Notes: generated by a model from the sequence alone, not told the origin. A stretch of 64,000 nt of DNA from Allotamlana fucoidanivorans (GCF_006265225.1 NZ_VDCS01000014.1:1-64000); one strand, 5' to 3'. Shown: positions 34,733 to 43,754, counted from the first letter of the stretch. Numbers and translations are program-made.

Positions 34733-34761
34733 TTTACCAAGTATCAACTCAATTTTATCTT
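34733..34761 (-). promoter_or_regulatory. Candidate AraC-type operator upstream of GH127 operon
   Basis: Plus-strand half-sites TTTACCAA (34733-34740) and TTTATCTT (34754-34761) lie 21 nt apart in the same orientation, 182-210 nt upstream of the GH127 ATG at 34551. Confidence 0.5.
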
Positions 34762-34794
34762 TGAATATACATCATTTTACTGCAATCAGAAAAA

Positions 34795-34826
34795 GAAAAC
34801 CCATTGCCAAAAAAACAACGGGTTTC
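34795..34826 (-). terminator. Terminator of the T9SS sulfatase gene
   Basis: GAAAACCCATTG (34795-34806) pairs with CAACGGGTTTC (34816-34826), with one G-T pair. On the minus strand the stem is followed by TTTTC. It lies about 70 nt after the sulfatase stop. Confidence 0.7.
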
Positions 34827-34896
34827 TATTTCTAAAAAAACGATTTATTAACTAAACTAACTTTTTATGACTGTTCTTTTAGAGGTAAGTTTGATA

Positions 34897-37800
34897 TTAT
34901 AATTTGACCACTTTTTCTATAATTAGAGTGCTATCTGCTTGTATTTTAAAAAAATACATGCCTGTTGGTAATGAAACTAAATTGATATTGGTTTCTGAAT
35001 CCTGAGAATTAAATTCATTAACTAACTGCCCTGTATTTGAAAGCACTTGCACACTTACTTTGGTATATTTTTCTGAAAACTTTAGTGTAATATAATCTCT
35101 TGTTGGATTTGGATAAATTTGTAATCCGATAGTACTTTTTTCAATAGGTTTTGAAGATAAGGTTACACCTCCTAAGATGATATCTCCATCAATTCCTCCT
35201 ACCGATTTTGAACTATTCCAAAGGGCATAAGCATTATCTTCATTTACATTCCAATTGATATGATTATAAACACTTGCTCTTACTTGATTTGGTGTGCCTG
35301 AAGTTCCACCTATATATACGCCGTAATTTTTATCCCATTTGTTAAGCGCTATATCTCCACCCGTTACGTCTATATTAAAACCAACCAAAGCTGTTGGCAA
35401 ATCACAAAAGGAATTACCGCCACCAATACCCCATCCAGCTACTTGAACGCTTCCGCCATTATCAATTCCATTAGTATTTAATCCTGTTAACCACAAATCG
35501 CTATTATCGGCAGGATGCATGGCTGAATCACCCGCATAGATTAATACAGTATCTCCAGCAGGTGATAAATCCCAATCACCATCTGTTCCAAAGGTTTGCG
35601 ATATATTACCTACCTGTGTTTCTATTCCCGCTATTACCGTAGTAACTACACCACTTCGTTGTAATTTAAAAATAGTCCCTGCTTCATGAGTATCTGTTGC
35701 TGTCCAACTAAATACATCATCAATGGAATAAGGACCACTATTACCTTCATTGAAACTACCATCGGTATTCCAACCTCTGTTTGAAAAACTCAAACTTGTT
35801 CCTGCGGTAATTTCTTTTAAAATAACAAAAGCTAGTTCACCCACATTTCCGCTTGCTGCCTTATATCCTACAATGGCAACATCACCGGCAGTTAACTGTG
35901 TAGGCAAAATCACATCAAAAATTAAAATACTTGCAGGGGTAGAATTCACAGAGCCGACTGTGGTAGATTGCAATGTTATGGTTACTGACTCACTTGCCTC
36001 TTCCATACTATCATCTCCCGCTACAATAGTAATTTCAGATGAATTGGTTCCTGATGCGATGGTTATATTTCCTGTAAGGGTGGTATAATCGTTACCAGCT
36101 GTGGCTTCACCACTTACGGTGTAGGTAACATCAATATCTTCTGATGCTAGAATCCCTTCTGGCAAGCTCACCTTAAACACACCATTCACATCGCCTTCAA
36201 TAGCATCCGTTTCACCTGTTATACTAATTTCACTAATTTCACTTTCTAAGAGCAATTCATTACTTTCAAACAACCTATTGTAACCTGGCAATGTACCGTC
36301 ATCCCATAAAAAGCTATGAGGGTGCCCTGCACCACCATCGTCATTATCAAACCATTGTGGCTTTACATCTTTAAACTCTTTTACTGTAGCCACCGCTTTA
36401 TCAAGAATATCTTGAATAATTTGCTCTGCATTAGGTTCAGAAGCTCTTAAATCGGTCGTTTCGCCAGGATCATTTTCTATATCATATAAACGCCAGCTCC
36501 CGTTACCGCCAGTCTTTACAATTTTCCATTGTCCGTTAGCAATACCACCATTATGAAAACCATTATATGGTCTCATAATTAAAATATTTTCACCTGCTCT
36601 TGGATCTGTGCCTGCTATTAAATCATCCATAAAATCTACTCCATCTAATACCTTTTCTTCTGGAATAGTTCCTCCTGCCATATTTACCAGTGTAGGATAA
36701 ATATCAAGAGCACTTAATTGATGGTTGTAATACGCTTTTGACGTAATTTGGTCTGGCCAATGCACAAACATAGGCACTTTATGCCCGCCTTCATTAACAC
36801 TACCCTTTAAAGCCGCTAAAGGATAATTAACAGCTCCTTTACTATAAGTATACCCCCCATTATCACTTAAAAATATAATGACCGTATTATTAAATTCATT
36901 CATATCCTTTTTTAACTCTGTGACAAGGCGACCAATATTTTTATCCATATTAGTGACCATAGTAGCATAAGTGATTCTAGCTTGAGTAAATTCTTCAATT
37001 TTAGCTTGTCTTGCGGCCTCTATAGCATCTTGTTGTTCTTGAGGTGTTAGGGCATTATAAGCAGCATCTCCCATAGATGCTCTTGCCTCATCTTCCATTT
37101 TATCATCACTTACCTGATTTGCTTCAGACATATAGGTACTATTTCTAACCAAGTCTTCAAAATCTGGGTTATCGGATTTAAACTGAGCTATTTCAGCATC
37201 GGGTGCTTCTAAAGGTGTATGCGGTGCATTGTAAGCCAAATACATAAAATATGGATCGCTAGAAGGTGCATAAGTGTTTATGTAAGAAATAGCTTGATCA
37301 GTTAAAACATCGGTTAAGTAATCTTCATTTGCAGCATCGCTAAACTCACTTTCAGCCACATAACCACGATCACGCCATAAAGGATCTTGATATTCATTCG
37401 TTACTGGGTTACTTCCACCCAATCGGTTATAAAAGTTATCCTCATAACGCTCTTCAAAATAGTATTTTCCACCACCTAAGAATCCGAAGAATTCATGAAA
37501 CCCTCTATCTAATGGTTGATACGAGCCTTCTTCAAAACCTAAATGCCATTTACCAACAGCAATTGTATTATAACCTGCATCTTGCAAAAGTTTAGGGAAA
37601 TAAGTTTCATTAACAGGCACACCTAAATCACTGGTTATATCGTTTGGAAGATTGTATTGTGCTCCAATTCTATGAGGCATCATTCCCGTTAATAGAGCAG
37701 CTCTACTGGGGCCACAAAATGGATGTGCCACGTGTGCATTTTTACAAATTACACTGTTATCTGCTAATGTGTTTAAATTTGGTGTTGGTATAATTCCCAA

Positions 37801-37971
37801 ATCTGCGGGAAACCCAGCTTCTCTATTAAAACCAACATCACCATAACCTAAATCATCTGCCAAAATAACAATTATATTAGGTTTCGTATTGGCAGTTTGG
37901 GCTTGAAGTTGCTTTGAAGAAATAATGGAAGTAATAAAAAGAAAAATAAATTTAAGTTTGTTAATACGCAT
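34897..37971 (-). CDS. Multidomain secreted sulfatase (S1) with Calx-beta and T9SS sorting domain
   Basis: The 1024-residue protein has a signal peptide (about 1-25, ending LQAQ) and an S1 sulfatase domain (about 30-560). ADDLGYGD carries the metal ligands, and the maturation motif CGPSR has its Cys at 86. A Calx-beta domain follows (about 575-675). Next comes an about 220-residue beta domain (about 680-910; GDVAIVGYKAASG) that I cannot name. The C-terminal type IX sorting domain (about 950-1024) contains YPNPTRDYI and ends LIIEKVVKL. It is therefore exported across the outer membrane and released or surface-attached. The S1 domain resembles its neighbour at 39096-40583 and S1_19-type carrageenan sulfatases. 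It is the only PUL enzyme here with a T9SS signal. Confidence 0.92.
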   Translation of the reverse strand: MRINKLKFIFLFITSIISSKQLQAQTANTKPNIIVILADDLGYGDVGFNREAGFPADLGIIPTPNLNTLADNSVICKNAHVAHPFCGPSRAALLTGMMPHRIGAQYNLPNDITSDLGVPVNETYFPKLLQDAGYNTIAVGKWHLGFEEGSYQPLDRGFHEFFGFLGGGKYYFEERYEDNFYNRLGGSNPVTNEYQDPLWRDRGYVAESEFSDAANEDYLTDVLTDQAISYINTYAPSSDPYFMYLAYNAPHTPLEAPDAEIAQFKSDNPDFEDLVRNSTYMSEANQVSDDKMEDEARASMGDAAYNALTPQEQQDAIEAARQAKIEEFTQARITYATMVTNMDKNIGRLVTELKKDMNEFNNTVIIFLSDNGGYTYSKGAVNYPLAALKGSVNEGGHKVPMFVHWPDQITSKAYYNHQLSALDIYPTLVNMAGGTIPEEKVLDGVDFMDDLIAGTDPRAGENILIMRPYNGFHNGGIANGQWKIVKTGGNGSWRLYDIENDPGETTDLRASEPNAEQIIQDILDKAVATVKEFKDVKPQWFDNDDGGAGHPHSFLWDDGTLPGYNRLFESNELLLESEISEISITGETDAIEGDVNGVFKVSLPEGILASEDIDVTYTVSGEATAGNDYTTLTGNITIASGTNSSEITIVAGDDSMEEASESVTITLQSTTVGSVNSTPASILIFDVILPTQLTAGDVAIVGYKAASGNVGELAFVILKEITAGTSLSFSNRGWNTDGSFNEGNSGPYSIDDVFSWTATDTHEAGTIFKLQRSGVVTTVIAGIETQVGNISQTFGTDGDWDLSPAGDTVLIYAGDSAMHPADNSDLWLTGLNTNGIDNGGSVQVAGWGIGGGNSFCDLPTALVGFNIDVTGGDIALNKWDKNYGVYIGGTSGTPNQVRASVYNHINWNVNEDNAYALWNSSKSVGGIDGDIILGGVTLSSKPIEKSTIGLQIYPNPTRDYITLKFSEKYTKVSVQVLSNTGQLVNEFNSQDSETNINLVSLPTGMYFFKIQADSTLIIEKVVKL

Positions 37972-38027
37972 TATAGCTATTATTTAGTTTAGACAAACAA
38001 AAATAATAGTCACAACTAAGTATCATT

Positions 38028-38042
38028 GGTTAAAAATTAACC
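38028..38042. repeat. Perfect inverted repeat in the leader of the T9SS sulfatase
   Basis: GGTTAAAAATTAACC is a 15-nt palindrome (six-base arms, three-base centre) about 57-71 nt upstream of the sulfatase start. Its right arm overlaps the first half-site of the 21-nt-spaced pair at 38036. Confidence 0.7.
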
Positions 38043-38064
38043 ATGATTAACACTGACTTAACCT
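38036..38064 (-). promoter_or_regulatory. Candidate AraC-type operator upstream of the T9SS sulfatase
   Basis: Plus-strand half-sites ATTAACCA (38036-38043) and CTTAACCT (38057-38064) lie 21 nt apart, 65-93 nt upstream of the ATG at 37971 and directly downstream of the araC-type gene stop. Confidence 0.5.
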
Positions 38065-38092
38065 ATTTTTCTAATTGGAATTTAAAATACTC

Positions 38093-38950
38093 TTATATGG
38101 CCTCCCTAAACCCTTTAGGCGTAACTCCCATAATTTGCTTAAATTGCTTATTGAAATTGGTAATACTATTAAAGCCAACTATATAACAAACTTCTGAAAC
38201 AGGGGAATTATCTTGAATCAATAATCTCGAAGCATTACGAATTCTAATTTCATTCAGAAACTGTGTAAAAGATTTATTTGTAGTCTTTTTAAAAAATCTA
38301 CAAAACGAATTGGTGGTCATACAAGCCACATTTGCAATATCATCTAAACTGATGTTTGATGCATAATTATCTGAAATGTATTTTAACACAGTATCTATAC
38401 GCTCAGAACTTTCGGTTGTAGATTGTCGCATGTCTGAAGACGAGAGTATTTTCTTTTCTTTTACTTTTGACAACTCATACAGAATATTTAACAACTTTAA
38501 TTGTTGTTCTATAGGCGGTAATTCCGGCAACTTTATAATGTCACTATGAAGACGTTCTCCCGCATTTTCACCAAAACAGATACCAAACTTAGCTTCTTCT
38601 AAAAGATTGTTAATTTCAGCAAATTCAGGAACTTTAAATAAATCATTTCCTAGAAAGTCTTTAGTAAATTTAGTAACAATTGTTTTCACCTTTTGAACAC
38701 TGCCTTCTTTGTAATACGAAGGATCGTTTCTCCATAAATGAGGTAAATAAGAACCTACTAATACTAAATCTCCTGGGTAGAATGGTTCTACACTATCTCC
38801 TACAAAACGAATACCATTACTTTGTGATATGTATAACAACTCAATTTCGGGATGATAATGCCAAGCCGCATCCAAACAAGGGACATCCCTTCTATGAATG
38901 TTTAACTTCTTAGTTATAGGGTTATCTGAATTTTTTAGTACTAGTTTCAT
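38093..38950 (-). CDS. AraC-family transcriptional regulator (cupin sensor plus HTH)
   Basis: The 285-residue cytoplasmic protein has an N-terminal cupin-like sensor (about 20-110; HYHPEIELLYI, YPGDLVLVGSYLPHLW). The C-terminal AraC double helix-turn-helix spans about 185-285, with NISLDDIANVACMTTNSFCRFFKK and the second helix pair ending GVTPKGFRE (here given in two parts). It has no membrane segment and is not a hybrid two-component sensor. It is encoded inside the PUL between two sulfatase genes, as in carrageenan loci that use an AraC-type activator. It is the natural candidate to bind the 21-nt-spaced half-sites in seven PUL leaders. The probable inducer is a small sugar such as anhydrogalactose or an oligosaccharide. 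The regulator call is firm; the target sites are inferred. Confidence 0.93.
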   Translation of the reverse strand: MKLVLKNSDNPITKKLNIHRRDVPCLDAAWHYHPEIELLYISQSNGIRFVGDSVEPFYPGDLVLVGSYLPHLWRNDPSYYKEGSVQKVKTIVTKFTKDFLGNDLFKVPEFAEINNLLEEAKFGICFGENAGERLHSDIIKLPELPPIEQQLKLLNILYELSKVKEKKILSSSDMRQSTTESSERIDTVLKYISDNYASNISLDDIANVACMTTNSFCRFFKKTTNKSFTQFLNEIRIRNASRLLIQDNSPVSEVCYIVGFNSITNFNKQFKQIMGVTPKGFREAI

Positions 38951-39043
38951 TTAATCAAATATAACATTTTTTTATCGCGCGTAAAACTTAATGAGTGTAA
39001 TTAACAAATCGTTACAAGCCAAATCATCACAGAATTTTATGAA

Positions 39044-39073
39044 AAAATCACCAATACAAGTACTGGTGATTTT
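39044..39073 (-). terminator. Terminator of the sulfatase gene preceding the regulator
   Basis: AAAATCACCA (39044-39053) pairs with TGGTGATTTT (39064-39073). On the minus strand the stem runs into six T. It lies 23 nt after the sulfatase stop. Confidence 0.75.
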
Positions 39074-39095
39074 ATCTTAAATTGTAATATGGTAA

Positions 39096-40583
39096 TTAGT
39101 TCAAACTAAAAGTTTTATCAAACTTAGGCATCCCATCAGCTTTCCACTCTTCTCCAGTTTTTACATCATGCCACCAAAGCGGTTGCACATGGAACCTGCT
39201 CCAAACTTCACCCTCACCTACTAGTTCTTTAACAACATCAGGATGCTTAGCACTTACATCTTTATTTTCACTAATATCGTTTTCAATGTTAAACAATTTC
39301 CATTTTTGATTATAGGCTTTAACCGCTTTCCATTCATTTCTTCTTACACTTACATCGCTAAAACCATTTCTATGCCTCATAATATAAATATTATCATCAG
39401 CATGTGCATTTTTTCCTGCTAAGAAATCTTCCCAAATATTTTTACCATCAAGTTGCTTTCCTTCTGGAACCTTAGCCCCAGCCAATCGCGTAAACGTTGG
39501 ATAAAAATCTAAAGCCGAAACTAAATGGTTATATTTTTTTCCCGACGGAACAACGTTGGGCCAGTGAAAAAACATAGGTACTCTATGACCGCCTTCATAA
39601 ACACTTCCTTTACCTTCTTTCAATGGAAAATTAGTTGCTCCTGCTGTAGTTTTACCGCCATTATCACTAAAAAATACAATAAGCGTATTATCTAGTTGAT
39701 TTGTTTCTTGTAAGGCTTTAGTAATTCTTTCAATGCCACGGTCAACAGCATATACCATCGCTGCATAAGTTCTACGCTTTTCATCTTTTATATGACTGAA
39801 TCTTTGCAAATCTTCTTCTTTTGCTTCTAATGGTGTATGTGGTGCATTATATGAAAGGTATAAAAAAAATGGCTCTTCTTTTTTTGAAGCCTCTGTAACA
39901 AAACGAACCGCTTCTCTTGAAAAAGCGTCTGTTAAATATTCTGTTTCATGTAACTTTTTACCATTGTGTTCTAAAGGAGATAAATAATCCCAAATTACTT
40001 TGTTGCCTTGTTTTTCTTGCTTGGCATACGCCTCACGGTATGCCTCTGGAAAATACTTATGCCCCCCTCCTAAAAAGCCATAAAAGTCATCAAAGCCTCT
40101 TTCATTTGGATGAAATTCAGGCGTAGCTCCTAAATGCCACTTCCCAATTAAACCTGTGTAATAATCTGATTCATCAAGCACTTTACTAATAAAAGTTTCT
40201 TTAGTAGAAATTCCTTGAGCTATAGTTTCACTATTAGGAGGTAAATTAAATTGAGCGCCTATTTTATGAGCATACAACCCTGTCATTAACCCCGCTCTAC
40301 TCGGACCACAAAAAGGATGCGATACGTAAGCCGAAGTAAGTATAGTACCGTTATGAGCCAATTTATCTAAGGCCGGTGTAGTAATATCTTTTGATCCGTT
40401 AAAACCAACATCTGAATACCCTAAATCATCACAAAGCACCATTAAAATATTTGGTCTTTCTGGCGTAACGATTTTTTGAACTTCAGCTTGTTGAGACGTA
40501 CTATTGTTTTTTGTTGAATGACAGCTAATCAAAGTAAACACAGCAAGACCAGATAACAGTTTTGAATATAATGAAGAATACAT
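39096..40583 (-). CDS. Formylglycine-dependent sulfatase (S1, S1_19-like), lipoprotein
   Basis: A 495-residue sulfatase with a lipoprotein signal ending at Cys21 (TLISC). It carries CDDLGYSD near residue 51 and the maturation motif CGPSR with its Cys at 92. GKWHLG and FFSDNGG follow. It aligns along its catalytic domain with the larger T9SS sulfatase at 34897-37971 but lacks the accessory domains. That type (S1_19) includes carrageenan galactose-sulfatases; the subfamily is my estimate. The enzyme is anchored in the periplasm or at the surface and removes a sulfate ester from the galactan or its oligomers. It ends the operon that starts with the two GH16 genes. Confidence 0.92.
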   Translation of the reverse strand: MYSSLYSKLLSGLAVFTLISCHSTKNNSTSQQAEVQKIVTPERPNILMVLCDDLGYSDVGFNGSKDITTPALDKLAHNGTILTSAYVSHPFCGPSRAGLMTGLYAHKIGAQFNLPPNSETIAQGISTKETFISKVLDESDYYTGLIGKWHLGATPEFHPNERGFDDFYGFLGGGHKYFPEAYREAYAKQEKQGNKVIWDYLSPLEHNGKKLHETEYLTDAFSREAVRFVTEASKKEEPFFLYLSYNAPHTPLEAKEEDLQRFSHIKDEKRRTYAAMVYAVDRGIERITKALQETNQLDNTLIVFFSDNGGKTTAGATNFPLKEGKGSVYEGGHRVPMFFHWPNVVPSGKKYNHLVSALDFYPTFTRLAGAKVPEGKQLDGKNIWEDFLAGKNAHADDNIYIMRHRNGFSDVSVRRNEWKAVKAYNQKWKLFNIENDISENKDVSAKHPDVVKELVGEGEVWSRFHVQPLWWHDVKTGEEWKADGMPKFDKTFSLN

Positions 40584-40617
40584 AGTTTCTTATTTAGTAG
40601 TCGTTTTAAATTAATCT

Positions 40618-40653
40618 AAAAATTCTCATGCATTGAACATACATGAGAATTTT
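40618..40653 (-). terminator. Terminator after the small exported protein
   Basis: AAAAATTCTCATG (40618-40630) pairs with CATGAGAATTTT (40642-40653). The stem continues into T on the minus strand. It lies between the small protein gene (stop at 40664) and the next sulfatase gene (start 40583), so expression of the latter may need read-through or its own promoter. Confidence 0.7.
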
Positions 40654-40663
40654 GATTTTTGTT

Positions 40664-41017
40664 CTATTTTTTATTCATTTTTTCTCGCATCTCGTCTAGC
40701 CAAGGCTTCATTTCTTTATAAGGTTTTCCTGTAATTTTTGCTAACTCCGTATGAAATGTTTCACTAGCCTCTTTGTTCTTAGCTCTCATTTCTTCCTTTG
40801 TAATATCACCAGCTTTCATAGCCTTATTAGAGTCCATATAAGCGGTTACCATATCAAGTCTAACATCATAAAGTTTTTCTTTTTGACTATCATCTAAACC
40901 ATATTCTTTTGCTGCAGCATCAACAAATATTTGGTTTTGTTGTTTATGCCATTTACTTTGCCCGTAACTTGAAGCAAAAGCTACTATCAATAATAATGTA
41001 AATACAATTTTCTTCAT
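40664..41017 (-). CDS. Small exported helical protein of unknown function
   Basis: From the ATG at 41017 (a TTG at 41026 is less likely) the protein has about 117 residues. A signal peptide ends near SYGQ (about residue 20). The mature part is charged and helical (KLYDVRLDMVTAYMDSNKAMK), resembling small periplasmic helical-bundle proteins of the Spy/DUF4890 sort. I cannot assign a function. It follows the second lipoprotein GH16 by about 40 nt and is followed by a terminator. It is probably part of the GH16 operon. Confidence 0.65.
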   Translation of the reverse strand: MKKIVFTLLLIVAFASSYGQSKWHKQQNQIFVDAAAKEYGLDDSQKEKLYDVRLDMVTAYMDSNKAMKAGDITKEEMRAKNKEASETFHTELAKITGKPYKEMKPWLDEMREKMNKK

Positions 41018-41058
41018 AATTCTCAATTTTTAAATTTAACTTAATTTATGTCTATTAA

Positions 41059-42090
41059 TTATTTTTTCTGCCAAACTCTCACATATTCTATTTCATAATC
41101 AACCACTCCTGCTTCTTTTTTTTCATCTGGACTTTTTGCCATAAGTTCTTCCTTTGATTTTGGTACATCATGCCAGGGAAATGTTTCTTGGTCTAGCCAT
41201 AAACTAATCGGTCTGTCGGCCACATACCCATTATAATCTTCTGGAAGATTTAAATTTTTCCTATTTTCTTTTGCCCATGCTGTAACTTGTTCTGCTGTAA
41301 CTTCAGAGAACAACTTACCGTCCACAAAATATTTCATACCGTCTTCATTCCACTCAATACCATAAACATGGAAATCATCCGCTACTCTAAAACCAAGATC
41401 TTTTCTTTCCGTATAAGTGGGTTTTCCTGTTACTGGTTTGCTCCAATCTCTAATAGACCACCATAACTCACTATCTAAATGTGATTTCTTTTCATTACCA
41501 GTACCGCCGTATAATTCAAAAAAATCAATTTCTAGTTGTTCTCCCATGGCCCAAAAAGCACTTGAAACAGGAGCATCTGCTGCTTTACTTTTTATTTCTA
41601 TATACCCGTATTTGAATTCTTTACGACCAATAAAACATGCTGTAGTAATATTTTCATATGGCATGGCTTCACCAAAAACAGGTTTTCTAATTTCATCGCT
41701 AAATGGAAAATTGGGTTCCCATCGTGTTTCAAGAATAAGTTTACCATCTACTAACCGGTAATTTCTTCCTGAAAATTGGGATGGCGCTCTACCTTTCCAA
41801 ACTTTTTTATTAGGTTTATCTGGATGCTTATAAAATGGTTTTCCATCTTCAAACTTTCCTACAATATACCATCTATCTTCATCAATGGTTTCTGCATCAA
41901 ACTCATCACTTACTGCAGTGTTCAGCACCCAATTACCTGTATTATTTGGATCAGAAAAAGGGACTACCTTAATGTTATTTACAGTTGCCTGACTACCTTT
42001 GCACCCTAGTGAGAGTGCTCCAATACCGCTCACCACAATAACCCCTAAAACTATTTTATTTACTAATTTTCTCATATTCTTATTTAGCAT
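41059..42090 (-). CDS. GH16 endo-hydrolase lipoprotein (second of a tandem pair)
   Basis: The ATG at 42090 lies one base after the stop of the upstream GH16; an in-frame GTG at 42102 would overlap it. The protein has about 343 residues with a lipobox (SLGC) and a GH16 jelly roll. Its catalytic motif is EIDFFE (E191, D193, E196 counted from the GTG). GRAPSQF, DAPVSSAFWAMG and LWLDQETFPWHD are shared with the neighbouring GH16 and differ from the kappa-carrageenase-like enzyme at 23679. It cuts a galactan internally at the cell surface or in the periplasm. It may be a beta/kappa-carrageenan (furcellaran) type GH16; this is inferred. Confidence 0.87.
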   Translation of the reverse strand: MLNKNMRKLVNKIVLGVIVVSGIGALSLGCKGSQATVNNIKVVPFSDPNNTGNWVLNTAVSDEFDAETIDEDRWYIVGKFEDGKPFYKHPDKPNKKVWKGRAPSQFSGRNYRLVDGKLILETRWEPNFPFSDEIRKPVFGEAMPYENITTACFIGRKEFKYGYIEIKSKAADAPVSSAFWAMGEQLEIDFFELYGGTGNEKKSHLDSELWWSIRDWSKPVTGKPTYTERKDLGFRVADDFHVYGIEWNEDGMKYFVDGKLFSEVTAEQVTAWAKENRKNLNLPEDYNGYVADRPISLWLDQETFPWHDVPKSKEELMAKSPDEKKEAGVVDYEIEYVRVWQKK

Positions 42091-42091
42091 A

Positions 42092-43084
42092 TTAATTTTC
42101 ACTTTGTTGCCATACTCTTAAATACTCTATTTGATATTCTGCTGGCAAATCTTCTTCAGTTGGAATACCTAACCAAGGAAATGTTTCAGAATCAAACCAA
42201 ATCCAATAAGGCACATCGGTAACCCATCGGTCAGGATCTGCACCATTATTGGTTAAAACCGATTTTAAAATAGTTCCTTCTGGGTGCAATTCACCATCAA
42301 CATAAATTTTTATGTATTCAGCAGTCCATTCATAACCATACACATGAAAATCATCAGCTGTATTATGGTCTACCTGAATGTTTCGAGTATGTACAGGCCC
42401 TCTGCCATCGGGTAAATAATAGTAGTTTTTAGGATCCCAACTAATAATATTAAATTTCAATCTTTTTCTCCAAGTACCACTAGTTTTGTGTCCTCCAAAC
42501 ATTTCAAACATGTCTAATTCTGAGGAACGTGTGCCCGTTGTCCAAAACGAACTGGTTACAGGTGCCTTGGCAGACTTACACTTTATTTCCATGTAGCCAT
42601 ACTGAAACTGATTTTTACTAATCACAGCGGCTGTAGTGATGTTTTCATATTTATAAACCGTACCCCCAACTGTTTGGGTTTTATCACTAAAATTAAAGTC
42701 AGGCTCCCATTTTGAGACAATTTTCAATTTTCCAGATTCAACAACAGCATTGTTTATAGAAAATTGAGACGGGGCTCTACCTATGAAATTTGATTTGTAA
42801 ATCCCATCTTTTCCTTGAATGTGCCACTTTGACTCATCTAATGTACCATCTTCAAACTCATCACTCATATCTTGGTTTAACACCCAATTCCCTGAGTTTG
42901 ATTGATCAGATAACGGATAGTCTGGATTGGGTTCAGAGTTTCCACCTTCATTTCCATTATCAGGATTCTCTGTTTCAGGATTTTCAGTTTCAACAATCTC
43001 TTGAGGTGTATCAGAACTTGAACAAGATGCCATTGTTAACGCAAGAACTACAAGCACACTATACAGGCAATATTTAATCTTCAT
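42092..43084 (-). CDS. GH16 endo-hydrolase lipoprotein (first of a tandem pair)
   Basis: Start taken at the ATG 43084, which gives a normal signal ending in MASC; an ATG at 43114 would add ten basic residues. The mature protein begins with an E/N/P-rich linker of about 30 residues, a usual spacer for surface lipoproteins. The GH16 domain follows, with catalytic ELDMFE (E199, D201, E204 from the longer start), GRAPSQF, KAPVTSSFWTTG and YWIWFDSETFPW. Similarity to the next gene is high over the catalytic domain, which indicates a tandem duplication. It is the first gene of the PUL, with a half-site pair (43191/43212) in its leader. Confidence 0.87.
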   Translation of the reverse strand: MKIKYCLYSVLVVLALTMASCSSSDTPQEIVETENPETENPDNGNEGGNSEPNPDYPLSDQSNSGNWVLNQDMSDEFEDGTLDESKWHIQGKDGIYKSNFIGRAPSQFSINNAVVESGKLKIVSKWEPDFNFSDKTQTVGGTVYKYENITTAAVISKNQFQYGYMEIKCKSAKAPVTSSFWTTGTRSSELDMFEMFGGHKTSGTWRKRLKFNIISWDPKNYYYLPDGRGPVHTRNIQVDHNTADDFHVYGYEWTAEYIKIYVDGELHPEGTILKSVLTNNGADPDRWVTDVPYWIWFDSETFPWLGIPTEEDLPAEYQIEYLRVWQQSEN

Positions 43085-43190
43085 TTCAACTTTTTTTTTG
43101 ACAATTTTAAACATGTAGGCTCTTCCTTATTAACAAGAACACCTCACGTACACAAAAGAAGAACAAAAGATTTAAGGATAAATGATAAAA

Positions 43191-43219
43191 TTTACCCTCT
43201 TATAACATGATTTTACCAG
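43191..43219 (-). promoter_or_regulatory. Candidate AraC-type operator upstream of the tandem GH16 operon
   Basis: Plus-strand half-sites TTTACCCT (43191-43198) and TTTACCAG (43212-43219) lie 21 nt apart in the same orientation, about 107-135 nt upstream of the ATG at 43084 (77-105 nt from 43114). Confidence 0.55.
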
Positions 43220-43331
43220 TTTACAGGATTCTATGTTATTATACTATCAAATACGTAACAATAAGCCTATTATATTACTTACTAACATGAACTATTATCG
43301 CTCAAACACATTTGATGGTTTTACACTATTT

Positions 43332-43754
43332 TTACTTACCAAAAACCGTAATCACCAAGCTTCTTGACCCTCCAAAATCACGATGCTCACATAAATAAAC
43401 CCCTTGCCAAATGCCAAGATTTGGTTTCCCGTTGGTAATTGGTATTTGTACCGATGCCCCAAGTAATGAAGCTTTAATATGTGCTGGCATATCATCAGAT
43501 CCTTCATAAGTATGTTCGTAATATGATGCATTTTCAGGAACCATCATATTAAAATGGCTTTCAAAATCGGTTCTTACCGTATAATCCACATTCTCATTAA
43601 TAGTTAAACTTGCCGAGGTATGCTTAATAAAAACTTGTAACTGCCCTATTTTAATTGTTTTAATTTCAGGAATAGCACTTAAAACTTCATTTGTTATGAG
43701 ATGAAACCCTCTGGGGTAAGATTTTAATTTTATTTCGTTCTGAAAAAATAGCAT
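43332..43754 (-). CDS. YjbQ/UPF0047 family protein
   Basis: A 140-residue cytoplasmic protein spanning the whole UPF0047 (YjbQ) family. It carries SASLTINEN, the metal-site region YEHTYEGSDDMPAHIK, LGASVQIPI, and the ending GIWQGVYLCEHRDFGGSR. Family members are small trimeric proteins described as having weak thiamine-phosphate-synthase-like activity; their cellular role is not settled. It lies just outside the PUL, on the same strand. It is part of the ordinary chromosomal background. Confidence 0.92.
   Translation of the reverse strand: MLFFQNEIKLKSYPRGFHLITNEVLSAIPEIKTIKIGQLQVFIKHTSASLTINENVDYTVRTDFESHFNMMVPENASYYEHTYEGSDDMPAHIKASLLGASVQIPITNGKPNLGIWQGVYLCEHRDFGGSRSLVITVFGK

Larger units (their letters stand above)
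34552..34896. other. Leader region of the GH127 operon
   Basis: No gene is seen in these 345 bp. They hold the terminator of the upstream T9SS sulfatase (34795-34826) and a half-site pair at 34733-34761. About 180 nt of AT-rich leader separate that pair from the GH127 start. Confidence 0.65.

Noticed and set aside
38971-38978. TTTATCGC upstream of the AraC-family gene as an autoregulatory half-site
   Set aside because: There is no convincing partner 21 nt away; the nearest similar sequence is degenerate and overlaps the start codon.
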